The notes under the pieces: generated by a model | Seen by the model: the letters and a program-made list of their open reading frames with translations, nothing else | Database searches by the model: none | Told to the model about the DNA's origin: nothing | Origin: Phascolomyces articulosus | Lineage: Eukaryota; Mucoromycota; Mucoromycetes; Mucorales; Lichtheimiaceae | Assembly: GCA_025677815.1 (NCBI GenBank) | Contig: JAIXMP010000035.1 | Location: 248,001-312,000, forward strand | DNA: 64,000 nt | Direction: 5' to 3' | Shown here: positions 47,205 through 58,483 of the stretch, in pieces | Layout: every line of letters begins with the position of its first letter | How positions within the stretch are numbered: the first letter of the stretch is position 1 | Made by a program: the position numbers and the translations under genes

Positions 47205-48546
47205 TGGCTTGCTTGTAAAAATCGTTCATGACAAAATACTAATAAATAATAATAATAATAATAATAACAGTCAATTGGCTCCCTTTCCCCCCACCAATCC
47301 CCTCCATTTCTTTCCATTCCCCACCCTAAATAGCAGCCTCCCGAAGGCTAATAGTGAATACTCCACTCTAGCTGGCCAGATTTGAGCAAAGCTCAACATT
47401 TCACGTCCAGAAGAATGCTTGCTACAAAGGGCAACGAAGGAAAGAGAGAAAAAAAAAAAAAAGACTGCACTATGTAAATTTTATTGAACACTACAGGCGA
47501 CGGAGTTTACTGCTGCGGCAATGGCCAATCAAGAGCTCACTTTCTAAAAATTAGTACCAAGTGACAATTAACATAGTTTTCTTAACATAGAGTGCTCATA
47601 ATACCTTCAAAACGAAATAAGCATATATTTTATCGTTTATACAATTTATTATATATAATCTTTTTATACGTATTGCTCAATATATTTTATTTAGTCATAT
47701 CATCATTATTATTATTACTTATAATATACAAGCTTCTCTACAAAAACTATTAAATAAATTGTTCTATCTATTTCCAAGCTTATGACACACATTTTAAATA
47801 AAGAATATATGGGCAATCAAGCTATTTATTAATTTATTAATACAAGTGATTTATGTATATATACATACTATTGAGCGATCGATACAGTACTATTATGAAT
47901 AACGATGGAGGAGACACTAGTAAGGAAAAATATGTCAATCTTCGAGCGGATTTAATATCATAATATCATTAAGTTTCATCCTTGTATTCGTTCGTTCGTT
48001 CATTCGTTATATTCTGATCATATCCTTTTTTAAAAAGAAATTCTAAATGAACAACGCAATGTTAAGGTCAAAAAAATAAATGGAAACTATCCTGGAAACG
48101 CGCAGCACCCAAAACCTAGTTGTCCGTAGTGCCATAAATAAGCTGTTATTACTTATTGTTATGTGATCTTACAACAAAATGATAGTACTGCGAGTCTCTT
48201 TCGTGCAAGTAATTCAGATGGTCACTGTCAAGGTTTAGTACTATTATTACTACAAAAAAAAAAGAAAAGAAAACGTAAATATACGAGTGGTATTATATGA
48301 TGGAGGTGGTTCATGCCATTTTGATCCAAAATTTTACAACCTATATAATAAATCTCACAAACAAAACGCGATATCCATAAAATATGCAAGATGAACAAAA
48401 GTAGTAGTCATTCAATAACACTCTACAACAACAATGACGACATTTTTTTAACTAGCATCCTTTACAAATTCCATACGAATATATATGTAAATATAAATAA
48501 ACAAATATAAACTGATCTCTTCCATTGATCCAATAATCGACTCATC

Positions 48547-48780
48547 TTATACCCAGGTAAATATAATGGAATTTTGGTCGCCAGTAGCACAAGCAGTTGT
48601 TAATGTATCACGCACATACAGGCATATTATATATAGTAATAATAACAGTAGCAGTTGCTCTTTTTTCCTTTGGCCTATATGTGTCAGGCACTTTTGACAA
48701 ACAACATATACAAACATAAGCAATAAACGCCCATCTTTATCCAAGCAAAACACAGAACCATTGGAAACGCAATATATTTT
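48547..48780 (-). pseudogene. WD40-repeat-like fragment
   Basis: The minus strand encodes CVSNGSVFCLDKDGRLLLM and, some 120 bases on, DTLTTACATGDQNSIIFTWV before a TAA. Both look like pieces of WD40 blades (the DGRLL turn and the CATGDQNSIIFTW strand). The middle part is low complexity and could be an intron. No upstream WD40 repeats are present, so this is a relic or the very end of a lost gene. Confidence 0.35.
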
Positions 48781-48867
48781 TATGTGTATATTTTTTATTG
48801 TTTAAAATGAAAATATTATAGTTTGAAACAGCAATGATATAGATCTTTGTAATAAAAACATTCTACG

Positions 48868-51437
48868 CTACATGTTGATAATTTGGTCCCTAAAACAAAT
48901 ATATAATTTATTAGTCAAATGTGCAAGAACTTCATGTAACTATATTTCTTTTTCTTTACTCCTTGTATTTACCTATATTCGTCAATATTCTCCATCGTCA
49001 ACACCACTACAAATTTCCATAAGATATATTAGCCAAACAAATATTTCTTTCCTTTACTCCCCCTTCTTTTTTCTATATACCTAAATCACGTTTTGTCATG
49101 GGATTCTTTGTTAATGGACAAATATTCTTTTTACCCTCCCAGTTTGTTAAACAGCGCACCCAACTATCATATCTAATAAATGAAATAGCAAAAAGATAAT
49201 AAGTAAACCATCACTATACTAATCATCTAGAAACATAATGATCCAGTAAAATATATTACCCCATAACATGACCATATTTGGATATTGCTGGTTTAACCAC
49301 TTCATCCAATGTGATGGGATCAATAAAACCTGGTAATGGATTATCGTCCATATCATCAGCAGCACTATCCACACCTCCTGATTCTTCATCGTGGTTTGTA
49401 TCATTTTCCTCTTCCATCAATCGTGAGCGGGTGCGTCGTGTAGTTCGTGTACTCATGGTATAAGTGCCTGAATTATCGTTATAATCTTCAAAGTCATCCG
49501 ATTCGTCGTCATCGTCACTATTCCAACCGCGAGTCTTTCTTTTCTTCTTCTTTGTCTTTTTATCTGCACTTGGTGAAGCTCGAACTGCTTTGGTTCGTGT
49601 TCCTGATGACCGTGATGAGGAAGGAATACCTGAAGCTCGACCTGTCCCATGTTTACTGTGGGTACGGAATGTCTTTTCAACTTGGCCATCTGCTGTCTTT
49701 TTATCAAACAGATAATGTGCCTTGCCCTTTTCATCAAGTACGTAGTTTGGATCTTTGATCTCCCCAGTTTCGACAAGAAGACGGTAAAAGTTGGAACACT
49801 GTACCGAAAAAAAAAGAATGGAGTAAAAAGTTTAACCCTTTAAGCTTCGGTAAAACAATATCACAGAATAACAGTTGAGATAATAAGGTCAAAGGAATGG
49901 AAAAATAATAATAATAATATCAGTACCTGATAACCAACCCGGCCAGGAACCTTCATAGCGAAAATACCCCATTGTCCATTTGCGCCAACTTCGTCTAATC
50001 GTTTGAAAAACACCTTTCTCTCGTCTTCATCCCACTGACCCTTTCTTTGTACTTCTCCAGGTGCATTGAATCGATAGTAGTAACTGTTAGGATTTTGGTC
50101 AATCATTTGATATGCACGAATACGAGCTTGAGACCATCCCTCAAATGCCTTTTCAGGATCCACTTGATTTTCTTGGACTTGCTTAAGTGCATCATCCAAG
50201 GCAAGTCGTCCACCCATGCGATATTGTCTATCCAATAAATTGGTTTTTTTTTCTCGAGTTAGGTTTCTGTCCCTTTTTTTTCCCAAAGTTTTTCAAAACA
50301 GAACTATTACTTACTTTTTGGCAGTATCATTGGTAGTCTTTTTTAATGTTTCTGACCGTTTTTTTAACAGTTGTTCATAAGCAGCCTGTTGTTCTTCCGT
50401 CATGAATCGTTCTAGATAGCGAAAGAAAGTAGTTTAGAAAAAGTAACACGCACATATTTTATATCCATATACAGTTACATACGTTTTGTTTCTACTTCTG
50501 GAGCATGTTTCGTAGCAACAACTTTTCGGATACCAAGTACATATCCAGATTGTGTCATGCGCACGATTACTTCATCCTATCAATAATTAAAAAACGAGTC
50601 AACTTCCTCATTCATATACTCACTTCTTTTTCCTATTCCGTCTCATAGCTGTACTTTTATAAGTACATTTATCTGCTATTTACCTCATCGTTTTCACAAT
50701 CGATCAGCATTTCATCGATCTCCTCTGCAGTGAGGTAATCAAACATGGCCTTAATCTTGTTGTACTTGCGTGCTTTGTCTCTACGCTCAAATTCTTTGAA
50801 TTGTCGTTGTTGGAGTGCCACACGCTTTTGAATAATATCCATTTCTATTTCTGTCACTTCTTCACCAAATACATTATCTTTACGGACCGTTTCGATCTCT
50901 TCACTAAAACCGATTTAATTGTGAGTGAGTGAGAGAGAGAGCCTCCATTAGCCTTTTCCTTTTGTCCATTCACTTTCTCACAACAACGCATGCTATAAAT
51001 TACATTTGTATAAAAATTCATAAATCCTTACGTTTCCATACTAGAGAGCTTCCAAAAGTCACCCTCATTTTCTGCAGAATCGTCAACAATCGGTTTCAAT
51101 CTACGTAGTTTTTCCTACATAAATCGTAATAAAGTATTAATAATCAATCAACCAGTCAATGAATCCATTGAATAAGATTATTTAAAGATTTACCAGAATA
51201 GGTCTTATTTGAATACATTCAGGAACACTGACATTGTTCCAAGCAACAGCAGATTTTTTTGCTTTGCAAGGAATGGTAGTGTCTAGAATAACAGAATAAA
51301 AAAAAATCAGTGATTATTTCATATAAATAAATAAAAAAAAGAACATTTTCATAAGCAGATAAATAATAACCTTCTTTAAAGAACTTTGATACAAGTCTTT
51401 CTTCTTCAGGTGTTGATTGTTTTTTAGGGCGCACCAT
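48868..51437 (-). CDS. Myb/SANT-domain plus U-box-like protein
   Basis: Eleven exons: 51371-51437, 51194-51282, 51032-51114, 50684-50903, 50483-50576, 50315-50411, 49927-50227, 49260-49798, 49081-49172, 48973-49006 and 48868-48889, giving 545 residues. Residues 55-180 are charged and helical. A Myb/SANT-like domain lies at about 279-325 (KGQWDEDERKVFFKRL, GQWGIFAMKVPGRVGYQCSN, FYR). A Lys/Arg- and acidic-rich linker follows. The C-terminal 75 residues are U-box-like: GFIDPITLDEVVKPAISKYG, then SWVRCL, NICPLTKNPMTKRDLVVL. The mix suggests a nuclear, chromatin-linked E3 ligase, which is an inference from the domains. The first intron has an unusual donor, GTTATT. Alternative readings there lose phase. 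Confidence 0.82.
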
Positions 51438-51704
51438 GGAATGAGGTTGAAGTTTTGAAAAGAAAAAAAAAAATGTTTGCGCGTTCGCGATTTGAGTAAA
51501 TTTTCGCGTTCCTGGTGTTATACAAATTATGGCGCGGGCATAACGAGGGGTTTTTTAATCAAGTAATAAAAATTAACTTCTTGACATTGTCAAAGTTTAT
51601 TAGTTTTAGTGTTGAATTCTATTAATACCTTTGAAAAGAATAATACTATTTCATAGTACGTATAGTACGCAGTCGGGTAAAATATTTAAAAAAAGATATG
51701 ATTT

Positions 51705-53202
51705 TATTTTTCTATACAACGACTACTACAATAAATAGAATAAATATGGGCATGAACATCACCATATGGCCATTTCCTTGCTGCAACCTGATATGCAGGG
51801 CCGTCAAATAAACTTCCACATCCAGTACAGTTACGATAGGCCCTTGATGAATTCAATTTTACGAGATGCAAATGAAACTGATCAATGATTTCTTGTGGCA
51901 AAGCAAAGCATTTATCACTGTATTTCTTGTTGTTTTGACGATTTGCTAAATTGACAATCATATTGGTAGCTAGGTACATAAAATCTTTCTTTTTTACTGA
52001 TCCTTTTCTTGTTGTTGTTGTTGTGTTGTTGTTGCTGTGCACATTGTTGGTAACAGAGCAATAGCCTTAGAGTCGAACCATTTTTGATACGCTTGACTAC
52101 CATATTTCAGTTTTTCCTCACGAGAAAAACTACATTTCATTTTTGGATCCTTTTTATTATAAACAGAGTGTGATTTCTCGTGATGCAAACTAAAAGAAAT
52201 GAACTTATTGTTGCCTTGTTTCCGTTTGCTGGGTTGTTCCTTCAAAAATAAATTACATCCACTGCGGCTGACACCACCCTCAATATGGAGATAGCCTATG
52301 TCACACCGCTGTAAGGTCTTTATATTTTGGATCACGATTTTGACTCCAAATAACAACTTCAATGGACCACAGTTGGGAGAAGAATGGGATCCTGTAGCTG
52401 TTGCGGGGATTGGAATTGGATGTGCATCTTCTCTTGCTCCTGTTGACATTGTTGTTTTCGTTGCTGGAGGAGGATAAGGTGGGGGGAAAATGTCTCCTAG
52501 GTAGAATCCCGTCCGTTCTGGTGATAATCGACGCTCAATTAGGATTTTACCACAGTTTTCTTCTGCACCACTCTGAATTTGATAAGTTTTACCTATTCAA
52601 AAGTCCAAAAAAAAGGATAGATTAGCGTTTTTACAATTGTTGAAGTAGATACCATATGATGTCTATATATAATAACACTCTACCTTTCCATATGATAGAC
52701 CCTTGAAATGATTCAATATTAGTATTAAATTGATACTTCATATATAGTAACAAAATCGACCAGGTATTGCATTCAAAACATGTAATCATAAAATTGTTCC
52801 TTGCCGTTCCATTTGATAAATGTGGTCAATTCTTCTTGTTGCTCTATTGTACTGCTGTTCATCTCTTTTTGGGTGATAATATCATCTAGCCAACATATGT
52901 GCTCGTTTTTATTAATAATTACCTTTTGTTGATTAACTAAGATCCAGTGACACATATTTGATGGCACTTTGGTGGCTCCATACTGTTTTAGATTAAAACA
53001 AGATACATCCTTGCTGTCGTTGTCACGTTTAATCTCTCTTTATCAGGCTTTTCCAATTGTTTAGGCCATCCACGTAAATGATGAGCAATAGCATCAAAGG
53101 AATACATATCACCCTGAAAGCATTGACTGTATCGAATAGTTCTTGAGGTAAGAATGTTGGAGTAATTTCAATAGAGCCTTCAAAAGAAGTGTAATGTCCC
53201 AT
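51705..53202 (-). pseudogene. Decayed gene of unknown family
   Basis: Protein-like segments follow one another on the minus strand but in changing frames. ATG at 53202 starts MGHYTSFEGSIEITPTFLPQ. Then QGDMYSFDAIAHHLRGWPKQ, then CFNLKQYGATKVPSNMCHWI, then ITCFECNTWS to SFQGSIIWK. A good intron (about 52565-52690) joins this to GKTYQIQSGAEENCGKILIE and a long frame to 51994. A last frame (from 52042) has a cysteine cluster (NCTGCGSLF, YCSSRC) and ends at 51705. Frame changes near 53115, 53045, 52790 and 52030 lack splice sites and sit in or near short homopolymers or CAA repeats. Decay is likely, assembly indels are possible. No known family is recognised. Confidence 0.5.
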
Positions 53203-54788
53203 AATGATAACTTAAAATAGTTTTATGCAAATTATATATTTGGTTCAATGAAAAAGAGTAAGTCGAAGTATATTTGGCAAAAAAAAAGAAGTAGAAGAAA
53301 AAGTAATAAAAAAGCACAGAAAATTAAAAGAGGCTTTTAACGTGAAAAGTAACAAAGAATTCAAAAACATAACTTTGTTACCATTGCATAAATTTTAAAT
53401 GCAAGGTAATTTTTGTATTATAATTCAGGGCTTTCGATTGGTATTTTTTTTTCTTTGGGTTAACGAAAATCACCGTAATTATTACAATACACACGTTATT
53501 ACTTGTTATAAAATGATGAGGAGCAATATAATGAAGGAAGCTACCCTTTATCTTTTGGTAAACAGCCTCTCCTTTTCGGTAAGGAGAAGTTCTCGACATT
53601 CATTAGACTACGGCTGATCATTTTCTTTATTCTAATATCTCCACTTACAAAACTTCGGTTTTTTTCCTTTTAAGTACAAAAGTCGAATAATCCTACCAGT
53701 GGTATGATAGGATAAAGCATAACAGCGATGTATTTCTCACGATATTAAACCCATCAACTGATTAGTAACAGTCCTCCCCTTTAAATTGACATTATAATTT
53801 CAATAATTGGATAGTACTACATATGATAAAGTTATAGGTAAACTTGTTGCAAAAAAAAACGCCTTTATCATCATTGAGAAAATGCTTGCATTTTATTTCT
53901 TTGACAATATTAACCATACGTGTATAGGTACACCGTTACACGCAAATATTTTACCAGTTTTTCTTTAAAATAGGTAACAAAATTTTCTAAAGCTCGGCGT
54001 CATCGTATTAGCTGGCTCTTTTTTGTCCTCATTATACTTGCAAGCCGAAGAAATGAAAGAGGGTGGTAGTAGAATCTACGTCGGCTGCTTTTTTGTCTAA
54101 AACAAACACAGGAGCGCGTAAATTATAATTGGGTGCATTGTGTTTTAAAACACCCTTATCTCTGTTATTGAGATCGTTGGCAGTAGATACAGCCCACTTT
54201 ACTTTGCCTCGTTGTTTTTTTTATTCATACACAATACGACTTTACGCGTTTTTTGATCTCATTAATTGGTTTATGAAACATATATGTTGTCAGTCGTAAT
54301 TGCCGCGTTGGTGTTAATATATGACTTTTACTATGGGCGCGATACACACCTTCCATATATATATGCTTTGGAACACGACACTCCAATAGTTGCTGTGGTA
54401 TATTCCATACCATCCAAACAAAAGCTTCTTGCTCAAACACTATTTCAAAATATGAGAATGATAAATAAATAAATAAAGCATTTTATTCCAACCGCTTTTT
54501 ATAACAATTCGGTGATAAAAGTGAAAGTTGTGTATTATATTTACTAAACAGGTGAAGATCATAGTTGGCATAGCCACCACAGCATACGCTATTATTGGAG
54601 TATTGTCTGTCCTTCTGGTGTTTATCACCCTATAGTGATGAATCAAGCTAAAAAAAAATGATCAGACTATTACTTCCTCCCTTTACACGGTGATCCTATA
54701 TTGTGTCAGTTTTTGATCAATAATAAAAATATGATAGATCATCATTCAAAGCGATAAGAATGTTAATGCCATATGGAGATCAAGTCGC
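53203..54788. other. Accessory intergenic DNA next to the transposon
   Basis: No intact gene. The minus strand at 54225-54440 encodes a protein-like stretch (WNIPQQLLECRVPKHIYMEG, then SHILTPTRQLRLTTYMF) that may be a relic of an unrelated mobile or decayed gene. Otherwise AT-rich. Confidence 0.35.
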
Positions 54789-54796
54789 GTTTTTTT
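54789..54796. repeat. Left copy of 8-bp target-site duplication
   Basis: GTTTTTTT directly before the left terminal inverted repeat. It is repeated exactly at 58476-58483. The low complexity weakens it, but the leading G and exact placement support it. Confidence 0.65.
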
Positions 54797-54860
54797 GGCT
54801 ACGTCTATTTGCACACCCCCTCTCAAAAAAAAAAATTACACTCCCCCCTTTGAAGGTCCG
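54797..54860. repeat. Left terminal inverted repeat of the MULE
   Basis: Matches the reverse complement of 58426-58475 apart from an A-rich insertion in its middle. Confidence 0.93.
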
Positions 54861-54977
54861 AAGATAAAATGCTTTTGCAGGAAACAATATATAAAACTGA
54901 AAGGTAAAAAATAAAAGAGTATAAAAAGAGAAGAGACAATAGGAAAAAGAAAATAATTTGTGAAAAAGGAAAGGGAA

Positions 54978-55595
54978 CTATTTGGTTAAATCGACAGGTT
55001 CGGAATCAGATGAATAAATGGAATGAACATCAGTATCATCAGGAAGAGAAATTTCAGTGAATATATGAATAGATTGATCAAATACATCTTTGAAAAGTAG
55101 ATACCATGGATCAGCAGTTAATACTTCTTTCTTTCTTCTACGACTTTCATAATAAAGTGCTGGCCATTGGATATGTGTATCGTGTTTGATTTTTACAAGG
55201 ATGAAATGAGTAACAATAAGCAGCAGAGCGATTGGGTGTGTACTTTCTGCATGGGCCGGATCGTTTTGAAGAGGAAAAAAAGTATTAGATTCGTAACCGT
55301 AAAATGCTAATGGAGTTTTGAATGTGTCAGAAGCAATTTGTGCACATTCAGGGGCACAAAACCATTCGTTACTATTTGGATCGAGGACCTGTTTAATACG
55401 ACGGTGATCGTAGCGTTTGTAAATACCATCGATATTTTTCAAATAGTGGATGAGCATTGTATCTTTTACTTCAATATATCTTCCCTCATCACCAAATAAT
55501 GCAACTGCTAATGCTCGAAATCCACAGTTTCCATCTGGAGCTGGGTTATACACCATTTCAACTTCGGAGCGAGGTATCAAGCTATGTTTTACCAT
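54978..55595 (-). CDS. OTU-family cysteine protease-like protein encoded by the MULE
   Basis: 205 residues from ATG 55595. The catalytic motif DGNCGFRALAVALFGDE (about 21-37) matches the OTU D-G-N-C signature with nucleophile Cys24. The likely histidine is in DTHIQWPALYY near residue 142. OTU proteins cleave ubiquitin or ubiquitin-like chains. The ORF starts two bases after the transposase stop and shares its strand. The frame is open a little upstream of the ATG (RFVPNLN), so it may be translated by reinitiation, by frameshifting or from a spliced message. The C-terminal third is acidic and ends PVDLTK. Its job in the element is unknown. Helping host escape or protein stabilisation are speculations. 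Confidence 0.82.
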   Translation of the reverse strand: MVKHSLIPRSEVEMVYNPAPDGNCGFRALAVALFGDEGRYIEVKDTMLIHYLKNIDGIYKRYDHRRIKQVLDPNSNEWFCAPECAQIASDTFKTPLAFYGYESNTFFPLQNDPAHAESTHPIALLLIVTHFILVKIKHDTHIQWPALYYESRRRKKEVLTADPWYLLFKDVFDQSIHIFTEISLPDDTDVHSIYSSDSEPVDLTK

Positions 55596-55597
55596 AT

Positions 55598-58122
55598 TTA
55601 AATTAGGTACAAAGCGGATTTTACGGGATGGTGGGTGGATGGATTAGAGGCAGATGATGTACTATATGTCTGGGTGTTATCAGTAGGTTCACGTTTTCCG
55701 GTCCTAAAATTTAAATTTAAATTGCCAAGAATAAGGTGAACATGTTCATGCTTCATAACAATATTTTATATCTACATGGACAACATATTACCATATTTCT
55801 GCTGCCTCACGGCCAAATTCAGTTTTGGCTTTCTTTTGACTTGCATTTTCTTGATATTCTAATGCAATTAAATCGCGCTTGTTATTTTTTTGATGATATT
55901 TTCCTCGGCCGTTCTTTGGAGAGGTTTTTGGTTGTTGTAAGTCTTTAACATTTATGAAAAGATCATCACTGATTGCTTGCAAGCGCTGCAGTAAGGTTTT
56001 ATGTTGATGTGGGTACTTATAAACCAAATTATTAATACGAGTAAGCTCAACATTAATCTGATCTTCGACAGTGGGGGCAATGTAACGTTCTGTTACTGCA
56101 AGGATGTTGCTTTCGTTGTCTGAAGTTTTGTCTTCTATATAACCGAACAAAATGTAAGCATCGAGTATAGGAGTTACTTTTATTTAATTACCTTGTGGGG
56201 CGGTTTTTTCTGGATAAAGGTGCCAACGTCTAGGAATTAAACTCAAAGGAATTTCCCCAGCAGAGGGTAACATATGACAGCAAGGGATATTGTAATGAGC
56301 TTTGATGTTACATCTGCAATCATCTGTTTTCAAAATATTGCGATGCTTTAATTCCTCACAAATGGCATAAAATGCAAATTTTGATATTTTACGCTGTAAT
56401 TGAGCAAGGCGTAGCTTATAGTCCGGTGGAAGATGAGGGTCAACATCGAAAGATTCTTTGTCCAGTTGCCTTTTCCAAGATAAGTTCTGTTTTGGATTAC
56501 AAGAAAAAATGTTGGTACATATACATATCTCTTACTATATCCGATTATTTATACATACTCTCAACCTGTAATGTTCATCGATTTGTTCAAAGGCGGAATA
56601 TAAGTTGCCGCTTGATGACTGGATCGACTTTTTTAATGTAGCGTGTGTACCTTCAACCCGGTTTGTACTGTTGTTACCAAAATGAACTACATATGCAATA
56701 TCGCGGCCAACCCACTTTTCACGAAATTCTAGTTTTCTATTTGTTTTATTTATATATGCAGAAAAAATATTAATTGATTGTATATTAAATATTAGATCGT
56801 AAATTAGCATAAATGTGGTTTACTCACTCTTCTAGATACTTTTTAACCTCATCCGGTTTTTTCGATTTCTGAGCGATTTCATTGTACATGGCTAATGCTT
56901 TAGTCTCAAGCTTCTCATCTGGAACCACACATATTTTGGAATACTCGTCATCATATTTATCAGCCATCAAAAAATTGACTGCCTTTTCAAGTTGTTCATA
57001 ATCGTCCTTGACATCGAAAAGTTTTTGCAATTTTGTTCGAAAGTTACGTCGAATGTGAACTTTACACAATAACTTTTTTGAGTCAGGAAAAAAATTATCC
57101 AGTGCTCTTATCAACGGCTCTGCACTATCAGTAACAAAGACCTTGGGAAAGACAGATTGGTGAGATGGCCAAACTATATCTCGAATTTTTCCAACTGCCC
57201 AGGCATAAGTTTCATTTGTTTCCCGAGACACCCATCCTCCTGCAATGCAAAATGTTTTCAAACTTGGATATCCAATGTTTCCGGTGCCTACAACATTGAT
57301 GAAAGGCATGCGATGCTTGTTTGTCTTGTATGTTGCATCCAAAACCACCACCTCTGGAAACTTGCACGCCAAATCAATGGCTGATTGATGAGCCCAAACA
57401 AGGGAAACCAAGAATTGCTTTTACCCCTCCTTTTTAGAATCAAACTCAACCTCGTATCCACTCTCTTTAAGCTTGGTAATTAATTGGAACATTGTATGAT
57501 CAGGATCGTTGTTAAATATCGTTTGTCGCATATTGGTAATATCCTTCGGGTCAACAATTTTATTCTTGCTAGCAAGGAATGACATAATGGAGCTGTTTGA
57601 TGCATGACTCTTAATCATGTTGATAACAAGTGCTTCATCATCAACGTCGAGGCGGCGTAACATCGGATACGACGATAGCTCTTGAGCTAATTCATGATTA
57701 TGCTCACCATTGTAAAAAGATACAACATGCCATTGCTGACTATGCTTATTCAATGGTCTAAGTGTCATACGGAACAGACATCCAAAACGTTGAGAATAAC
57801 CTCTACGTTGTTTGTTTTTATTGGTGTCCAACGTAGAATCAGTAATTTCACCATTATCCTTAGCAACAAACATTTTTGGTGTATCATTGCTTTGATCGTC
57901 ATCATGAATGTTGCTGCTGGCTGGTTGACCATAGTGCTTACAAGCAATAATCATCTTTCTTTTGTCGTCCTTTTTTCCACGCGAAATATTGCTTTTAAAA
58001 GTGTACAACGCGATTCCATTCTTTTCACCCCATGCAAAACATGCTTTTCTGGCAGCATTGTGATCATCCCAAGATTGTTGAAGTTCATCCGGGATTGATG
58101 ACATTGAAGTGGATTCAGACAT
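55598..58122 (-). CDS. MULE transposase with FAR1-type DNA-binding domain and SWIM zinc finger (one in-frame stop)
   Basis: Exons 56828-58122, 56559-56736, 56192-56486, 55792-56134 and 55598-55703 keep phase over 739 codons. A single TAA at 57421-57423 (after FDSKKEG) interrupts exon 1. Domains: FAR1/WRKY-GCM1-type zinc finger at about 20-145 (ACKHYG, RFGCLFRMTLRPL, GEHNHEL); the MULE transposase core with aspartates in VVLDATYKTN (about 262) and VFVTDSAEPLIRAL (about 332) and the CKVHIRRNF segment; a SWIM finger CRCNIKAHYNIPCCHML; and a basic, Lys/Gln-rich tail. MULE transposases cut and paste elements with long inverted repeats. The stop makes this copy a probable pseudogene unless it is read through or is a sequencing artefact. 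Confidence 0.88.
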
Positions 58123-58425
58123 TGTGATCAGTAATGAAATTGTAAAAAGTTGCTTTTAAGTATTAATAAAAAAAGACTAATTTGTAATTGATATTCATTT
58201 TTCCATTTCCTTTATGTATTATTTGTGCTACCGTTTCTATAGTACACAGTCGCTACTTTCATTATTTCATATATATTTCTTTATATTATAAACTTGAGTA
58301 CAGCTATTACGATTAAATAGCAAATATGATATTATTATTGTCATTCATTTGAAAAAACTGAGTTAATTGTTATATTATTCGAGTTGCATAATATGAATTT
58401 ATTATATCTAAATTTAGACCTTACT

Positions 58426-58475
58426 CGGACCTTCAAAGGGGGTGTGTGAGAGGGGGTGTGCAAATAGACGTAGCC
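58426..58475. repeat. Right terminal inverted repeat of the MULE
   Basis: Fifty bases ending TAGACGTAGCC, inverted relative to 54797-54860. It is next to the transposase 5' end and so likely also holds promoter and transposase-binding sites. Confidence 0.93.
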
Positions 58476-58483
58476 GTTTTTTT
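58476..58483. repeat. Right copy of 8-bp target-site duplication
   Basis: GTTTTTTT, identical to 54789-54796. Confidence 0.65.

Larger units (their letters stand above)
46593..48867. other. Gene-poor region with a short tandem repeat and WD40-like scraps
   Basis: AT-rich. It contains the 61-bp tandem repeat (47081-47204), an AAT run (about 47244-47266), and two places where the minus strand encodes KDGRLL (about 46724-46741 and 48722-48739). No intact gene is supported. Confidence 0.4.
54797..58475 (-). mobile_element. Complete Mutator-like (MULE) DNA transposon with an OTU-protease ORF
   Basis: The 3679-bp element is bounded by terminal inverted repeats (54797-54860 and 58426-58475). The outer 29 bases, GGCTACGTCTATTTGCACAC then CCCCTCTCA, are identical in both, and the inner CCCTTTGAAGGTCCG also matches. 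The left copy is about 14 bases longer through an A-run. Flanks carry an 8-bp direct repeat (GTTTTTTT), within the 8-11 bp range known for Mutator elements. Inside, on the minus strand, are a FAR1/MULE/SWIM transposase with one in-frame stop and a separate OTU-like ORF. The element appears structurally intact and young, but this copy's transposase is interrupted. Confidence 0.9.

Noticed and set aside
54225..54646. Two minus-strand frames next to the MULE as a second transposon gene
   Set aside because: They look like protein in part, but lie outside the inverted repeats and target duplication, are short and have no recognisable domain.
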